From the NCBI GenBank assembly GCA_017165825.1, contig CM029372.1, positions 26,155,655 to 26,219,654 on the forward strand: a DNA stretch of 64,000 nt, in the 5' to 3' direction. The stretch comes from Hepsetus odoe. Taxonomy: Eukaryota > Chordata > Actinopteri > Characiformes > Hepsetidae. Made by a program: the position numbers and the translations under genes. Below the pieces are notes generated by a model that was not told where the DNA came from, did no database searches, and was given only the letters and a program-made list of their open reading frames with translations. Below, one piece after another: positions 54,332 to 64,000 of this stretch. Position 1 is the first letter of the stretch. Each line of letters begins with the position of its first letter.

Positions 54332-54757
54332 TAAATTAACAGACCCCTGCCGAGTCATACAAATTCAACTCCGTGACATTTTAAAGAGGCGTTCGACTTT
54401 CAGCACTGACCCCTCAACCAATCCCAGCAGGCCGAGCGGGCGAGCTTTCAGACGATTTTTCCTGGGAGCACTGATCAAGAAACCACCAGACAGTAAAACC
54501 TAGAGACTCAGCGTTTCACCTCTCTCTGCTGCCTGCCTCCTTTCTGTCTTCTCATTCCTTTATCCTTCCTCTCCTTCCTTCCTTCATTACTCCCCGATTC
54601 CTGCAGACTCCTCCATTCCGACGGCCAAGAAACCGACTGTTGAACCCCGCCCCCACGCTGAGCTAGAATGTCTGTAATGCTAGGCAGGGTTTAAAATTGG
54701 GAAGGGCGTGTGAAACTCATCTGCCTCGGTCAGCAGTGTAGGTTTCACCCAGGTCCT
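54332..54757. other. Intronic sequence
   Basis: No repeat or exon supported. Confidence 0.4.
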
Positions 54758-55080
54758 GGATGCAAAGCGTGCAACCTGAGGACTGGCAGAGGAGGCAGGA
54801 AGGATGGGGTCGGAGAATGCGGTGATCCGCGGCGCGGGTTTAAAGCGATAGTTCAGAAAAGAATCGAGCGTGCAGTTTCACCTCCTCTCCCTGAACGTGG
54901 AGGACCAGCCAAACCATGTTTGCTCTCTGACGTCGGTTCCTTTTCTTCTGAGCTGGAGCTGAAAAGTGGGGATGCATCGAAATCTGAAGCTTTGTGCAGG
55001 CAATTCCTTAAAATGAGATCTTTAGGAGATGTTTCCTTGGGGACTTTAAAGGTGCGATATTTAGGCAATGCTAATGTTCC
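54758..55080 (+). repeat. Diverged 320-bp duplication, copy 1
   Basis: Shares GAGGCAGGAAGGATGG, GTGATCCGC, GCGGGTTTAAAG, CCATGTTTG and the TTCCTTTTCTTCTGAGCTGG block with copy 2 at 55569-55883, in the same order and orientation. Neither copy resembles a transposon I know. A frame crosses copy 1 but copy 2 does not keep it, so a protein is unlikely. Confidence 0.75.
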
Positions 55081-55092
55081 TCCTTAAACTGA

Positions 55093-55320
55093 GGGGCAGC
55101 GGTGGCCTAGCGCTGAGGGAGTTGGATCGGATCGGAAAACTGCGGGTTCGAATCCATAACCAGTGGGTTGCCCTTGAGCAAGATACAGTCCCCGTCATTG
55201 CTCCCCGGGTGCTCTCAATAGCTGCCCCCTTCTGCACGTGTGTGAGCGTATGGGTAAAATGCAGAGGTGTAATTTCGTTGTTTTTCACAATGACGAGTGG
55301 TCACTTTCACTTTCACTTTC
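55093..55320 (+). mobile_element. CACTTTCACTTT-family SINE, complete
   Basis: Head GGGGCAGCGGTGGCCTAGCG, B box GGTTCGAATCC (55144-55154, exact consensus), core, and tail CACTTTCACTTTCACTTTC. It lies between the two copies of the 320-bp duplication. Confidence 0.88.
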
Positions 55321-55568
55321 AAATACTGCGGTGAAGCCAGTTGGCTTTCCTCGAAGAAAGAACGAAGATCGAATCCATCAGGAAGATAAAGTCAGTGACT
55401 CTCCCTCTGACGTGTAGAAGAGCATGTTTCAGTTCACGTTTTTAATCTGCTGATCGTGTGTTTCCGTGCGTTCTGCTCGTTCGCTGGCTCATTTTTAGAG
55501 CTTTTGGAGAACCTTTTTACACCGAAGAATGGAAATAGGCCGTGTGCTGAAGAGGAAAACACAGATAT
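55321..55568. other. Spacer between duplicated blocks
   Basis: Nothing recognised. Confidence 0.4.
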
Positions 55569-55883
55569 GGATGTAAACTGTGAAACCCGAGGACCGGCCG
55601 CGAGGCAGGAAGGATGGACTAAGAGGCAGCTGTGATCCGCAGAGCGGGTTTAAAGTCTAATATTGGATCAAATGTCCAGCTTCACCGCCCTGCCCTGAAG
55701 GTAAAGGACCGGCCTAGACATGTTTGGTATCGGAAGTTTGTTCCTTTGCTTCTGAATTGGAGCTCGTTGGAGTCAGTGATGAGGAGAAGTGCATGGACAT
55801 TGCTTAAGTATAATCAGAGAGATGTTTTCATTTGGATGATTAAAAAAGTTATTTTTTTACTTTAGGTGATGCTGGGAGTTTCC
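55569..55883 (+). repeat. Diverged 320-bp duplication, copy 2
   Basis: Counterpart of 54758-55080, offset by 811 bases. Examples are GCGAGGCAGGAAGGATGG, GAGCGGGTTTAAAG, GACATGTTTGG and TTCCTTTGCTTCTGAATTGG. Confidence 0.75.
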
Positions 55884-56429
55884 ATTTTCCAGTTGTTAAT
55901 GTAAGAGCTTCAGCAGGATATGGGATCTTAGCTTTGGCCTATTTTTCCCTTTTCGGTGCATTTCAAGGGGACAAGATGTCTTCTACTTCAGAATCTCTAA
56001 CACTACGGGCTTTTTTCATTCCTCGGGATCACCCAGGCCTGTACTGGAGTCAGTGCTGGGGCGGGGCATGTGTGTTGTTTGGGGAAACTGAGAACGTAAA
56101 GACAGCAAATTGTTGATTACGTGCGGAGATGAAGAATTTTTTGTCGATTTTGTGCCCCAAATAAAGGTTGTAAACACGGCCTTGGGAAGACGAGATGTTT
56201 CTAGGTTACGTGCTTGGGGTAGTGCCTGTCTTCATGCCTGCCAAATATTTCAGAAGTAACAAAGTAATGTCCACGATTATATGTTTTCATTCAAACATCT
56301 AAATGTTTGCTATTTATTTTCCAAAGTAGTTTTTTTACGACCTCTAGTGTTTGTTCCCACTTCAGAGTTTCCATATTTTTTGGACATTGGATTTAAAAAT
56401 GTGCGTTCCTCAGATTCAGCACTCGTTGC
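55884..56429. other. Intronic sequence
   Basis: No repeat or exon supported. Confidence 0.4.
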
Positions 56430-56660
56430 CTTGGTCTGGACGTGTCCAGATGAGAGACGAGGATTATGTCGGGAGGAGGATGTTGAAGATGGAGCTGCCA
56501 GAAAAGAGAAGAGGAAGACCAAAGAGGAGGTTTATGGACGTGGTGAGAGAGGACATGCAGAGAGAGGTCGGTTTGAAGGAGGAAGATGCAGAGGACAGGA
56601 AGAAATGGGAACGTGTGGTGACCCCTAAACCCCTAGAAGAAGAAGAGGAAGAAGATAAGC
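56430..56660 (+). pseudogene. RTE-like LINE 3' coding fragment, best-kept C-terminus
   Basis: The frame runs WSGRVQMRDEDYVGRRMLKM, then a Lys/Arg-rich stretch, FMDVVREDMQ and LKEEDAEDRKKW without interruption, then the 3' end with an AAG-rich tail (56630-56655). Everything upstream of the RVQMRDE segment is missing. Confidence 0.8.
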
Positions 56661-56789
56661 ATCAGCACTGATACATTTGAAAAAGACATTGATTAGAAGT
56701 ACTCAGATTAAAATGAACACCATTGGTTCTTCCATCAGCGTCTTGTTTTCCCCAGTTCTGTACTTCGACTTAAGTGAAACGTGTGTAGA

Positions 56790-56990
56790 CGTTTGCCAGC
56801 CCGGTTCTGTTTGCAGAGAAACCGCCCCATAGCATGGTGCTCCCACCTTCATACTTCACTGTAGGCGTGTCCATCTTTGGATCACACGTTCAACTCTTCT
56901 TCCTCCCAGCAGGAAGAAGCCAAAAGGTTCTACCTTTGTTTTCTCAGACCAGATGAAAACTGTTAACATAGTTCTGATTCGTCTAAGTGC
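56790..56990 (-). pseudogene. Tc1-like transposase remnant on the minus strand
   Basis: On the minus strand 56817-56865 encodes a PTVKYEGGSTMLWGGF-type block, the conserved stretch between the first and second catalytic Asp of Tc1 transposases. Near 56940-56965 a WSEKTKVEPFG segment corresponds to the usual WSDET-K-ELFG, with the catalytic Asp position changed. The remainder up to about 57190 may belong to the element but is too decayed to read. Confidence 0.65.
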
Positions 56991-57201
56991 TTGTTTGTAA
57001 TAATCTATACGTACGCATCTGTTCAGATAGCGAGTTCGGCAGGAGGGTTCTTTTCCCGTGACTGCCGGCTTCTCCTTTACCTTCCTTATCGTTAGTCTGG
57101 GGACTGTTTCTCCTGGAATGGATGATTTCTTGACGACCCACTTGCTTGTTATTGATCCGTGGTGGGGGTTAAGGATGTCTGATGTCTTTGCTAGCGTTTA
57201 A

Positions 57202-57388
57202 GTGAAAGTGAAAGCGACTGTTCGTCATTGCGGTCACAGCACCTGATGAACCCGCAGCGAGTGAACCTCTGCATTTGACCCGTACAAACAAACACCCGTG
57301 CAGCAGTGGGCAACAATGAAAGCTGCCCGGGGAGCAGTGATGGGCACGGTACCTTGCTCAAGGGTACCTCAGGGCAACCTACTAGATC
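57202..57388 (-). mobile_element. CACTTTCACTTT-family SINE, 3' two-thirds
   Basis: Tail GTGAAAGTGAAAGCGAC, GTGCAGCAGTGGGCAAC, core GGAGCAGTGATGGGCACGG; ends at GGGCAACCTACTAG before the B box. Confidence 0.8.
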
Positions 57389-58483
57389 TTACCAACCAAT
57401 GGCAACGCCTTTTTAAAATGGACACTTTTAGACATTTTACTGAATTCGTTGTGAAGTATTCTCGCTAACACAGATGAAGACATCCTTCATGGCCAGTGGT
57501 CACAACGGAAGACGCTTCAGGGGCAAATCTGAAGTGGATAAGTGCTAAATTCAGGGTCTAAACCTCCGATTGCTTTTAGGATTTCCACTTCATCCACACT
57601 TCAAAGAAGATATTTTTGCCACCTTCGCAAAAGGACAGTGAAAGGCCAGGTTACTGGAGTCTCTCTGTCCTGTATTAGGGGACGAGGACCTTTCTTCCAG
57701 CTGAAAGAATGGGAAATCTGGTTTCGGCCAAGTGCTCCAACTGGGAGATTGGCGCTGCGATGGGACATGCATCACACTTACAGCTGCCTTCACTGCTCTA
57801 AACGAATCCTATCAATCAAAGGTGTTGCTTTCATTAAACAAAACTGGTGGATATATGTAGAGGGATGGATGCAGCGTACAGCTGGAGTGCAGAGAAGAGC
57901 TCGGAAGTGTTCCCTGCCTTAACGCACCTGACTCGACTCACCAGCTTACTATCGAGCCCCCCTTCGGCTGGTGGGGCGCGGAGCTGATGTTGAACATGCA
58001 GCGAACGCAGGGACGGCGTATCGACTGCATTTCCTGGACGCAGAAGGCGTGTACTTCATTATGGATGAGCAACCTTGTGATCCCTGTGTCCATTATCACT
58101 AAATATAGAGTTATTGGGCTCCATCCCTCATTAGAAAGTGGAGAGAGGGTGAGAGGGGGTGAGAGAGAGAGAGAGAGAGAACTGCCACAAGTCCACCTGA
58201 TTACTGAAAGAGAGAGAGTGTGTGAGTGTGTATCAGGTTTATCTCCATTCATCCCCTCCTTCAAGGATATCGCTTTCAGTAAGACGAGAGGGCTCGCAGT
58301 CATGAACTCTGATACACTCGCAGAAGGGGCCCGGCCGAGGCTGGAAACTCTTCCAACTATTCCGGATCATGGAATTTCAGGAATATCATGGAGTTTTACA
58401 AAGTCTGTTCCTTTATTAGTGAGTTGCCTTTTATTCAAATTAAATATTACCCAAGGATCGATTTTTCTTTAACAGCCTAATTC
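57389..58483. other. Single-copy intron with GA run
   Basis: GA repeats at 58162-58180. A 126-codon frame at 57542-57922 has no family resemblance and no supporting splice context. 58040-58130 is CNE-like (TTATGGATGAGCAACC, CCATTATCACTAAATATAG). Confidence 0.35.
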
Positions 58484-58722
58484 AGTGTTTAGGGACGAGG
58501 CCCCAGGATCGGAAGGATGTCGGTTGAATCCCAGACCAGTAGGTGCCCCAAAGGTACCCTTGATCAAAGTACCGTCCCCACCACTGCTCCCCGGGTGCTG
58601 GATATGGCTGCCCCTGCTGAGTGTATGGAGGTGAAAAGCAGAGGTTGAATTTTGTTGCATCTCACTGTGCGCTGCGTCATGTTTCACAATGGCGGTTTGT
58701 CACTTTCACTTCACTTTCACTT
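58484..58722 (+). mobile_element. CACTTTCACTTT-family SINE, nearly complete
   Basis: Head remnant AGTGTTTAGGGACGAGG, B box with one base lost (GTCGGTTGAATCCC), full core and the tail CACTTCACTTTCACTTCG. Confidence 0.85.
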
Positions 58723-58829
58723 CGAAACAGCAAGTGACGCACATGAACAAAGGTGACTAAACCAAACCGTCCGTGAGGTGGAGAAAGTGAGTGATTCCTC
58801 CTGTAACGTTTAGAAGAACATGCTTCAGC

Positions 58830-58950
58830 TTCAGAGGAGAGGAATGGAAGTGAGGAGGACAAAGACAGAATACATGAGTGTGAATGAAAGGGAGGACAGT
58901 GGAGTGGTGAGGATGGAGGGAATGGAGGTGAGAGTCTACCAGCGAGAGTA
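58830..58950 (+). pseudogene. RTE-like LINE fragment
   Basis: Encodes an RTKTEYMSVNEREDSGVV-type stretch (58857-58910) and ARVKK-like remnants only. Confidence 0.7.
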
Positions 58951-59154
58951 AAAAAAACAGTCCCATTAAGTAATAAACAGCCCTCAGTCAGTCTTCTGTC
59001 AGTTGCATTTTTAATGAAGGCTCGGCGGGAAAAGAAAGCTGGTAGTGATCGGTTCATGAATGTTGACGGCCACGGAGTAAAGAGAGCCGATGCGGACGCT
59101 GATGAAGTGAGATTTCCAACTTTTTGGAAAGTGTAGCTGTAATTTTTACTCTTC
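58951..59154. other. Intronic sequence
   Basis: Nothing recognised. Confidence 0.4.
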
Positions 59155-60412
59155 CTAGGGGGGTGGAACGGTGGAACGACAGATGTAAGGTGGAACGACG
59201 GGTGTAAGGGTGGAACGACGGGTGTAAGGGTGGAGCAGCGGGTGTGAGGTGGAGCAGCCCGGGTGTAAGGGTGGAGCAGCGGGTGTAAGGTGGAGCGGCG
59301 GGTGTAAGGTGGAGCGGCGGGTGTAGGGTGGGCAGCCGGGTGTAAGGGGTGAGCGGCGGGTGTAAGGGTGGAGCGGCGGTGGGGTGGAGCGGCCGGGTGT
59401 AAGGTGGGCGGCCAGATTTGGAGCGGCCGGGTGAAAGGTGGAGCAGCCCGGGTGGTGGCGGGTGTAAAGGTGGAGCGGCGGGTGTAAGGTGCGGGCGACG
59501 GATGTAGCGGTGGGCGGCCGGATGCTTGGAGTGGAGCAGCGGGTGTAAAGGTGGAGCAGCGGATGTAACCGATTGGAGCGGCGGATGTAGCAGTGAACGA
59601 CTGAAGTAACCGTGGAACGACTGAAATGCGGTGGAGCGACTGAAGTAGCGGTGGAGCGACCGGTATTGTATTATGGTGAAATTGGTCTGTAAAGATTAAA
59701 GCAGCGGATGTAGCGGTGGAGCGGGTAAGGTGGAGCAGCCGGAGTAAAGGTGGAGCAGCGGATGCGGTGGAGCAGCGGATGTAGCGGTGGAGCGACTGGA
59801 AGTAGCGGTGGAGCGACTGAGTAACCGTTGGGCAGCGGATGCCTTGGTGGAGCGGCGGATGTAGCGGTGACGATGACGTTGATCATGGTGGGCGGTGTTG
59901 CTACTGATGAGCGTGGTCGCGATGAACGGCTGAAATGGCGATTGAGCAGCGGATGTAGCGAGTGCGAGCGGCTGAAGTAGCGGTGGGCGGCGGATGTAGC
60001 GGTGGAGCGGCGGATGTAGCGATTGGAGCGGATGTAGCGGTGGAGCGGCTGAAGTAGCGGTGGGTACGGCTGAAGTAGCGGTGGAGCGGCTGAAGTAACG
60101 GTGGAACGACGGGTGTAACGGTGGAACGGCGGATGTAACGGTGGAACGGCGGATGTAACGGTGGAACGACTGAAGTAACGGTGGAACGACTGAAGTAACG
60201 GTGGAGCGGCGGATGTAACGGTGGAACGACTGAAGTAACAGTGAGGTGGCGGAAATAACGATTGGAGCGACGGACCAGCGATTGGGCGACTGAAATGGCG
60301 GTGGGCGACTGAAGTAGCGGTGGAGCGAGCGGATGTGATGGAGCAGCTGGCTGTAGCGGTGGAGCGGCGGATGCGGTGGAACGGCGGATGTAACGGTGGA
60401 ACGGCGGAAGAA
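59155..60412. repeat. GC-rich 20-bp minisatellite, about 60 units
   Basis: The unit is GGTGGAACGACTGAAGTAAC with variants GGAGCGGCGGATGTAGC. Open frames of up to 247 codons on the minus strand (HRYIRRSTVTS peptides) result from the repeat. The left third (59155-59560) carries a GGGTGTAAGG variant. Units with extra ATT in place of a G, or a lost GA, are frequent. Confidence 0.93.
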
Positions 60413-61384
60413 TATTATGGGATTTGTGCACAAAGCCATGGCGAATCGGAGAGGTCTGTAAGACGGCCATTTCGATTTCGGTCGCCATTTATCAAGTAAA
60501 CTCAGGATTATCCATAAGCACAGCAGTCAGTATTTTGAATGCGACCACCGTTATTTTCTCAGCACAGCCTGAACTCTCTTAGCCGAGGTCGTTTCTTCAG
60601 GACTTGGAGAGTAGATCTCCAGGTTCCAGAAACCCCTTTTTTAGTGTTCGGTCAGAGTGACCCAGTTTGTGTAATAGATTCGTTTCATCTTTTATTGAGT
60701 CTTCATTGGTTTTAATGGAGAACGTAAACATCAGATCAAACTTTTTTGCAGCAGTTGTTTTTGTGGCTCTAACGTCCCAGCAATCCCGAACACCCGGCAG
60801 ACCCACCAGCACACTCCGGATCACCAGACGGAGGTTAAAGGATCAGGTGATCTTGGACAGCACTCTTCTCCTTGATGGCCAAAGAAAGGAGCGAAGTATG
60901 AGGGCGGTGAGAAACGATTTGCCGTGTCTGCATTAATATTTGATCATCGCAGAATCGTTTTTAATCTTTTCCTCTAATTACATTTTTGACAGATCATTAA
61001 TGACGAGCCCTGGGAAAAAAATAGAAGCTGGACGGTTCTGTAGCTATTTTTAATCAGTCTAGTGGCTTAATTAAACTTTTGAGCTTTAATGGAATATAAA
61101 TCACGTAACAGTGACCGCAGAAGCTCCCGTATTTAGAGACGGGCTAGTCGCTCAGAGTGTAAAATGGACAGGGCTGATTTTATAGCTTCATATAGCTGTC
61201 AAAGTATCCAGACAGCCCTACTTATTAGTGAGCTCAGCTAATTTAGGGCGCCCCGTTAGCTGAACCAGGGGTTCATTTGCTGCACACAGAGCGTTCATTC
61301 CCAGAAAAGCTTCAAAAGAGCAGGAGTCGCACGAGGAGGTCATCGTGCCCTCAGGCAGCATTTGGAGACATGGGGCGCTGTCCA
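60413..61384. other. Single-copy intron, partly CNE-like
   Basis: 60940-61110 is AT-rich with homeodomain-like words (TCTAATTACATTTTTGAC, GATCATTAATGACG, GGCTTAATTAAAC). No exon supported. Confidence 0.4.
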
Positions 61385-61569
61385 AAGTGAAAGTGAAAGT
61401 GATTACCCCCGCTATTGTGAGTACACGGCGTGACACACAGTGAACCGCAACGAAATTACATTTTCCCCATACACGTGTGCAGCAGGGAGCAGCTATCGCA
61501 AGCGCCCGGGTAGCAGTGATGGGGACGGTACCTTGCTCAGGGGTACTTCAGGGCAACCTGCTGGTCTGC
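61385..61569 (-). mobile_element. CACTTTCACTTT-family SINE, 3' two-thirds
   Basis: Tail AAAGTGAAAGTGAAAGTG, GTGCAGCAGGGAGCAGC, core GTAGCAGTGATGGGGACGG; stops at CCTGCTGGTCTGCAG. Confidence 0.8.
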
Positions 61570-62445
61570 AGCAAAGGGAACAAACTCAATCCAGTACCTT
61601 TGGGATGAGTTAGACTGGAGTTTCTGATGCTAAGCAGAGAATGTTCAGTTCAGTTACCTCTCTCTCTTTCTCTCTTTCTCTCTTTCTCTCTTTCAATCTC
61701 TTTCTCTCTCTCGCTGAAGTGAGTCGACTTGACACATTGAGTCAGTCCGTGTCTTGAGTGTATTAATCAAGGACGGACCAAGGGCGATTCAGCAAACAAG
61801 ATGATTTCACGCCTGGAGAACTGCAGCAGTTTGATCATCTCAATCTGAAGGGGAGCACCGTGACGTCCGGAGAGCACGGCACCGATGTGAGAAGTTTCGC
61901 CAAAACTGGAGACGTCGCGATCCTTGGAGAATCAGGAGCGGCTCCCCGTGTTCGTTAGAAATGAGCCGTCTGTCTACGTCTCGAAATAATGAGGTTTTAT
62001 TCATCTAAAGGCCAGTGAGTCTCTTCTGTCTGCCACCTTCACTGGAGACAAAGGCCAGCGGGGCTTCTGACGCTGTTTAAGCGCTCCAATTAAAAACAAC
62101 CCCTTGTGCTGTGTCCTCCACTGCGGCCCAGCCTGACAGCCAGCGTGGCAGCACTGGTGTTGGGTGGTGTTCAGGAGGGAATAGCTTATTTGCTGGTGAT
62201 TCTCCGTGATCCACTTCCATTGTCTTGTACTTCCTCTAGTTGCCCACTTTAATAGAAACAGCCTGCATTTCGCCTTGCTGGCCACTTTAACAGAAACACC
62301 TATTCTATAGGTTCTCTCATTGGTCACTTTATTAGAAACCGTTACCTGGGTTTCCATTCGCGGTCACTTTGTTAGAAACAGCTCCTCTATAGAGCTTTAC
62401 AGCTGATCTTTCCCAGCTCTGCCCACCGTCCAAAAATATCCAGCT
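61570..62445. other. Intron with TCTCTT run
   Basis: A TCTCTT hexamer-like run lies at 61661-61713. The phrase TTTAATAGAAACAGCC with variants (62250, 62288, 62329, 62370) repeats about every 40 bases, a short degenerate tandem repeat (CACTTT-TTAGAAAC). No exon recognised. Confidence 0.5.
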
Positions 62446-63305
62446 AGGAGCAGCTCGGTGAACAGCTCGGTGAACAGCTCAATGAACAGCTCGGTGAACA
62501 GCTCGGTGAACAGCTCGGTGAACAGCTCAATGAACAGCTCAATGAACAGCTCGGTGAACAGCTCAATGAACAGCTCGGTGAACAGCTCAATGAACAGCTC
62601 GGTGAACAGCTCGGTGAACAGCTCGGTGAACAGCTCAATGAACAGCTCGGTGAACAGCTCGGTGGAACTTCGATGAACAACTCAATGAACGCTTCGATGA
62701 ACAGCTCAATGAACAGCTCGGTGAACAGCTGCGTTGGCTTGACTCAATGAACAGCTCGGTGAGCAACAATGAACAATGGTGAACAGCTCGGTGAACCTTT
62801 CGGTGAACAGCTCAATGAACCTTTCGGTGTTTTCTTTCGGTGAACAGCTGGTGAACGCTCAATAGCAGCTCAATGAACAGCTCGGTGAAACAGCTCAATG
62901 AACAGCTCGGTGAACAGCTCAATGAACGGCTCGGTGAACAGCGCCGGTGAACAGCTGGAAATTGAACAGCTCGGTGAACAGCTCGGTGAACAGCTCAATG
63001 AACAGCTCGGTGAACAGCTCGGTGAACAGCTCGGTGAACAGCTCGTTGAACAGCTCAATGAACAGCTCGGTGAACAGCTCAATGAACAGCTCGGTGAACA
63101 GCTCGGTGAACAGCTCGGTGAACAGCTCAATGAACAGCCAGGTGGCAAAGCTCAATGAACGGCTCGGTGAACAGCTCGGTGAACAGCTACGGTGAACAGC
63201 ACAAATTGAACAGCTCGGTGAACAACTCAATGAACAGCTCGGTGAACAGCTCAATGACAACTCGTTGAACAGCTCGGTGAACAGCTCGGTGAACAGCTCA
63301 GAACA
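62446..63305. repeat. 12-bp minisatellite, about 70 units
   Basis: Units GGTGAACAGCTC and AATGAACAGCTC alternate in short blocks. Because 12 is a multiple of three, frames stay open on both strands (MNSSVNSS, GEQL, ELFTELFI). Irregular units lie at 62670-62900 and 63130-63270. Confidence 0.94.
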
Positions 63306-63711
63306 GAACAGTTTAGTCTCCAAACAAGCAAGTGAAGGGTTTCTGATAAAGTGCCCAGGACGGGTTGTGGTTTGATTGTATTTGGAGGTTAAAGAGCAGA
63401 TGATTTAAGGTGAAGGTGTGATCGACACTGTAGGAGCTTCTGGATTTGGATGAAGTCCATCACTCTCTGAGGTTTGGAAGTGTTGTGTCAGGGCAAGATC
63501 TTCCACACAGGAATGTTTGAGTGTGTGTGTGTGTGTGTGTGTGTGAAAGCGAGAGAAAGAGACTCTTCTGAATGCGTGATCTTCAATTTGGGTCTGAGTG
63601 TTTGGTGTTTTCCAAGCGGAGAGATGAAACAGATTAACCTTCACACGCCTCTTCATCTGTTTACTCTCAGACGAGGGGGCTCCCTCACACTCAAGGTCAC
63701 ACTCTACCTGC

Positions 63712-63742
<31 letters not shown>

Positions 63743-64000
63743 ATCATCCATTTGACCTCTTTGTGGAATCCTCTGCCTTAAGCTAAATTTCAGAGCTTGA
63801 AAGTAATGTCCAAATACTTTCAGTGCATTCCGTTCTGTACCTTAGTTTTAGTTTGGTGAATCTTTTGGCATCTATACCTTACTGGAGTGTTTCCTTTTTA
63901 TCATTTTTACTTTTACACACACCAAGAACCGATCCGGCCAAAACACCCCGACGGTGCCTCTGTGTGTCCATCGGTGCAGGACGGAGTGAAGGAGCCATGA
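63306..64000. other. End of the window, intronic
   Basis: GT microsatellite at 63519-63544 and GA at 63715-63742. The last bases end GTGCAGGACGGAGTGAAGG; I could not read KHDRBS exon 2 there. Confidence 0.45.

Noticed and set aside
54710..55087. A 125-codon frame in the first copy of the 320-bp duplication
   Set aside because: The second copy does not keep the frame and no domain is seen.
57542..57922. A 126-codon frame as a possible exon
   Set aside because: No recognisable domain, splice signals not convincing, and composition like the surrounding intron.
59696..60439. A 247-codon minus-strand frame with HRYIRRSTVTS units
   Set aside because: Produced by the 20-bp array; unit errors shift the frame, and there is no family resemblance.
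62444..63323. MNSSVNSS or ELFTELFI repeat proteins, resembling antifreeze-like or silk-like sequences
   Set aside because: A 12-bp repeat gives open frames on both strands; there is no signal peptide or splice support.
63900..64000. KHDRBS exon 2 near the window end
   Set aside because: No EIEKF or KH-domain codons in any frame after a plausible acceptor.

Overview
The window looks like nuclear DNA of a teleost fish, probably an otophysan (catfish, characin or carp relative). The reasons are long CA/GT, GA and CATC microsatellites, dozens of tRNA-derived SINE copies ending in CACTTTCACTTT, DANA-like SINE pieces, decayed Tc1/mariner transposases and 3' ends of an RTE-like LINE. There are no operons and no rRNA, standalone tRNA or CRISPR genes. 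Almost every long open frame lies in a tandem repeat or a transposon.

I can support one host gene. At 9372-9462 on the + strand is the first coding exon of a KHDRBS (Sam68/SLM, STAR family) RNA-binding protein. Its 30 codons begin MDNEKYLPELMAEKDSLD and end at a phase-1 donor, G|GTGAGC. A CpG-rich segment with GC and CCAAT boxes precedes it. The details favour KHDRBS3 slightly over KHDRBS2. I found no exon 2, so bases 1-8950 are read as upstream flank and 9463-64000 as intron 1 (at least 54.5 kb).

Layout: 1-8950 holds SINEs, a 1.1-kb pyrimidine minisatellite (4540-5680) and a LINE fragment split by a SINE. 8950-9462 is promoter plus exon 1. 9520-12372 is a purine-rich block starting 58 bases after the donor. 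12.5-19 kb has LINE and SINE remnants and a GC-rich single-copy island with paired GATA motifs. 19.5-23.1 kb carries two minisatellites built on palindromes. 23.9-45.5 kb mixes single-copy DNA with SINE and LINE pieces. 45.5-48.2 kb has a 66-bp array interrupted by a SINE with a 6-bp target duplication, then a 21-bp array and a long TG tract. 49.7-53.1 kb is a 3.3-kb array with higher-order structure. 54.7-55.9 kb holds a diverged duplicated block of about 320 bp. 59.15-60.4 kb and 62.4-63.3 kb are 20-bp and 12-bp arrays.

I see no new multi-gene system. The points most worth following are the purine block beside the splice donor, the palindromic arrays, the duplicated single-copy blocks, the GATA island and the SINE/LINE chimeras.
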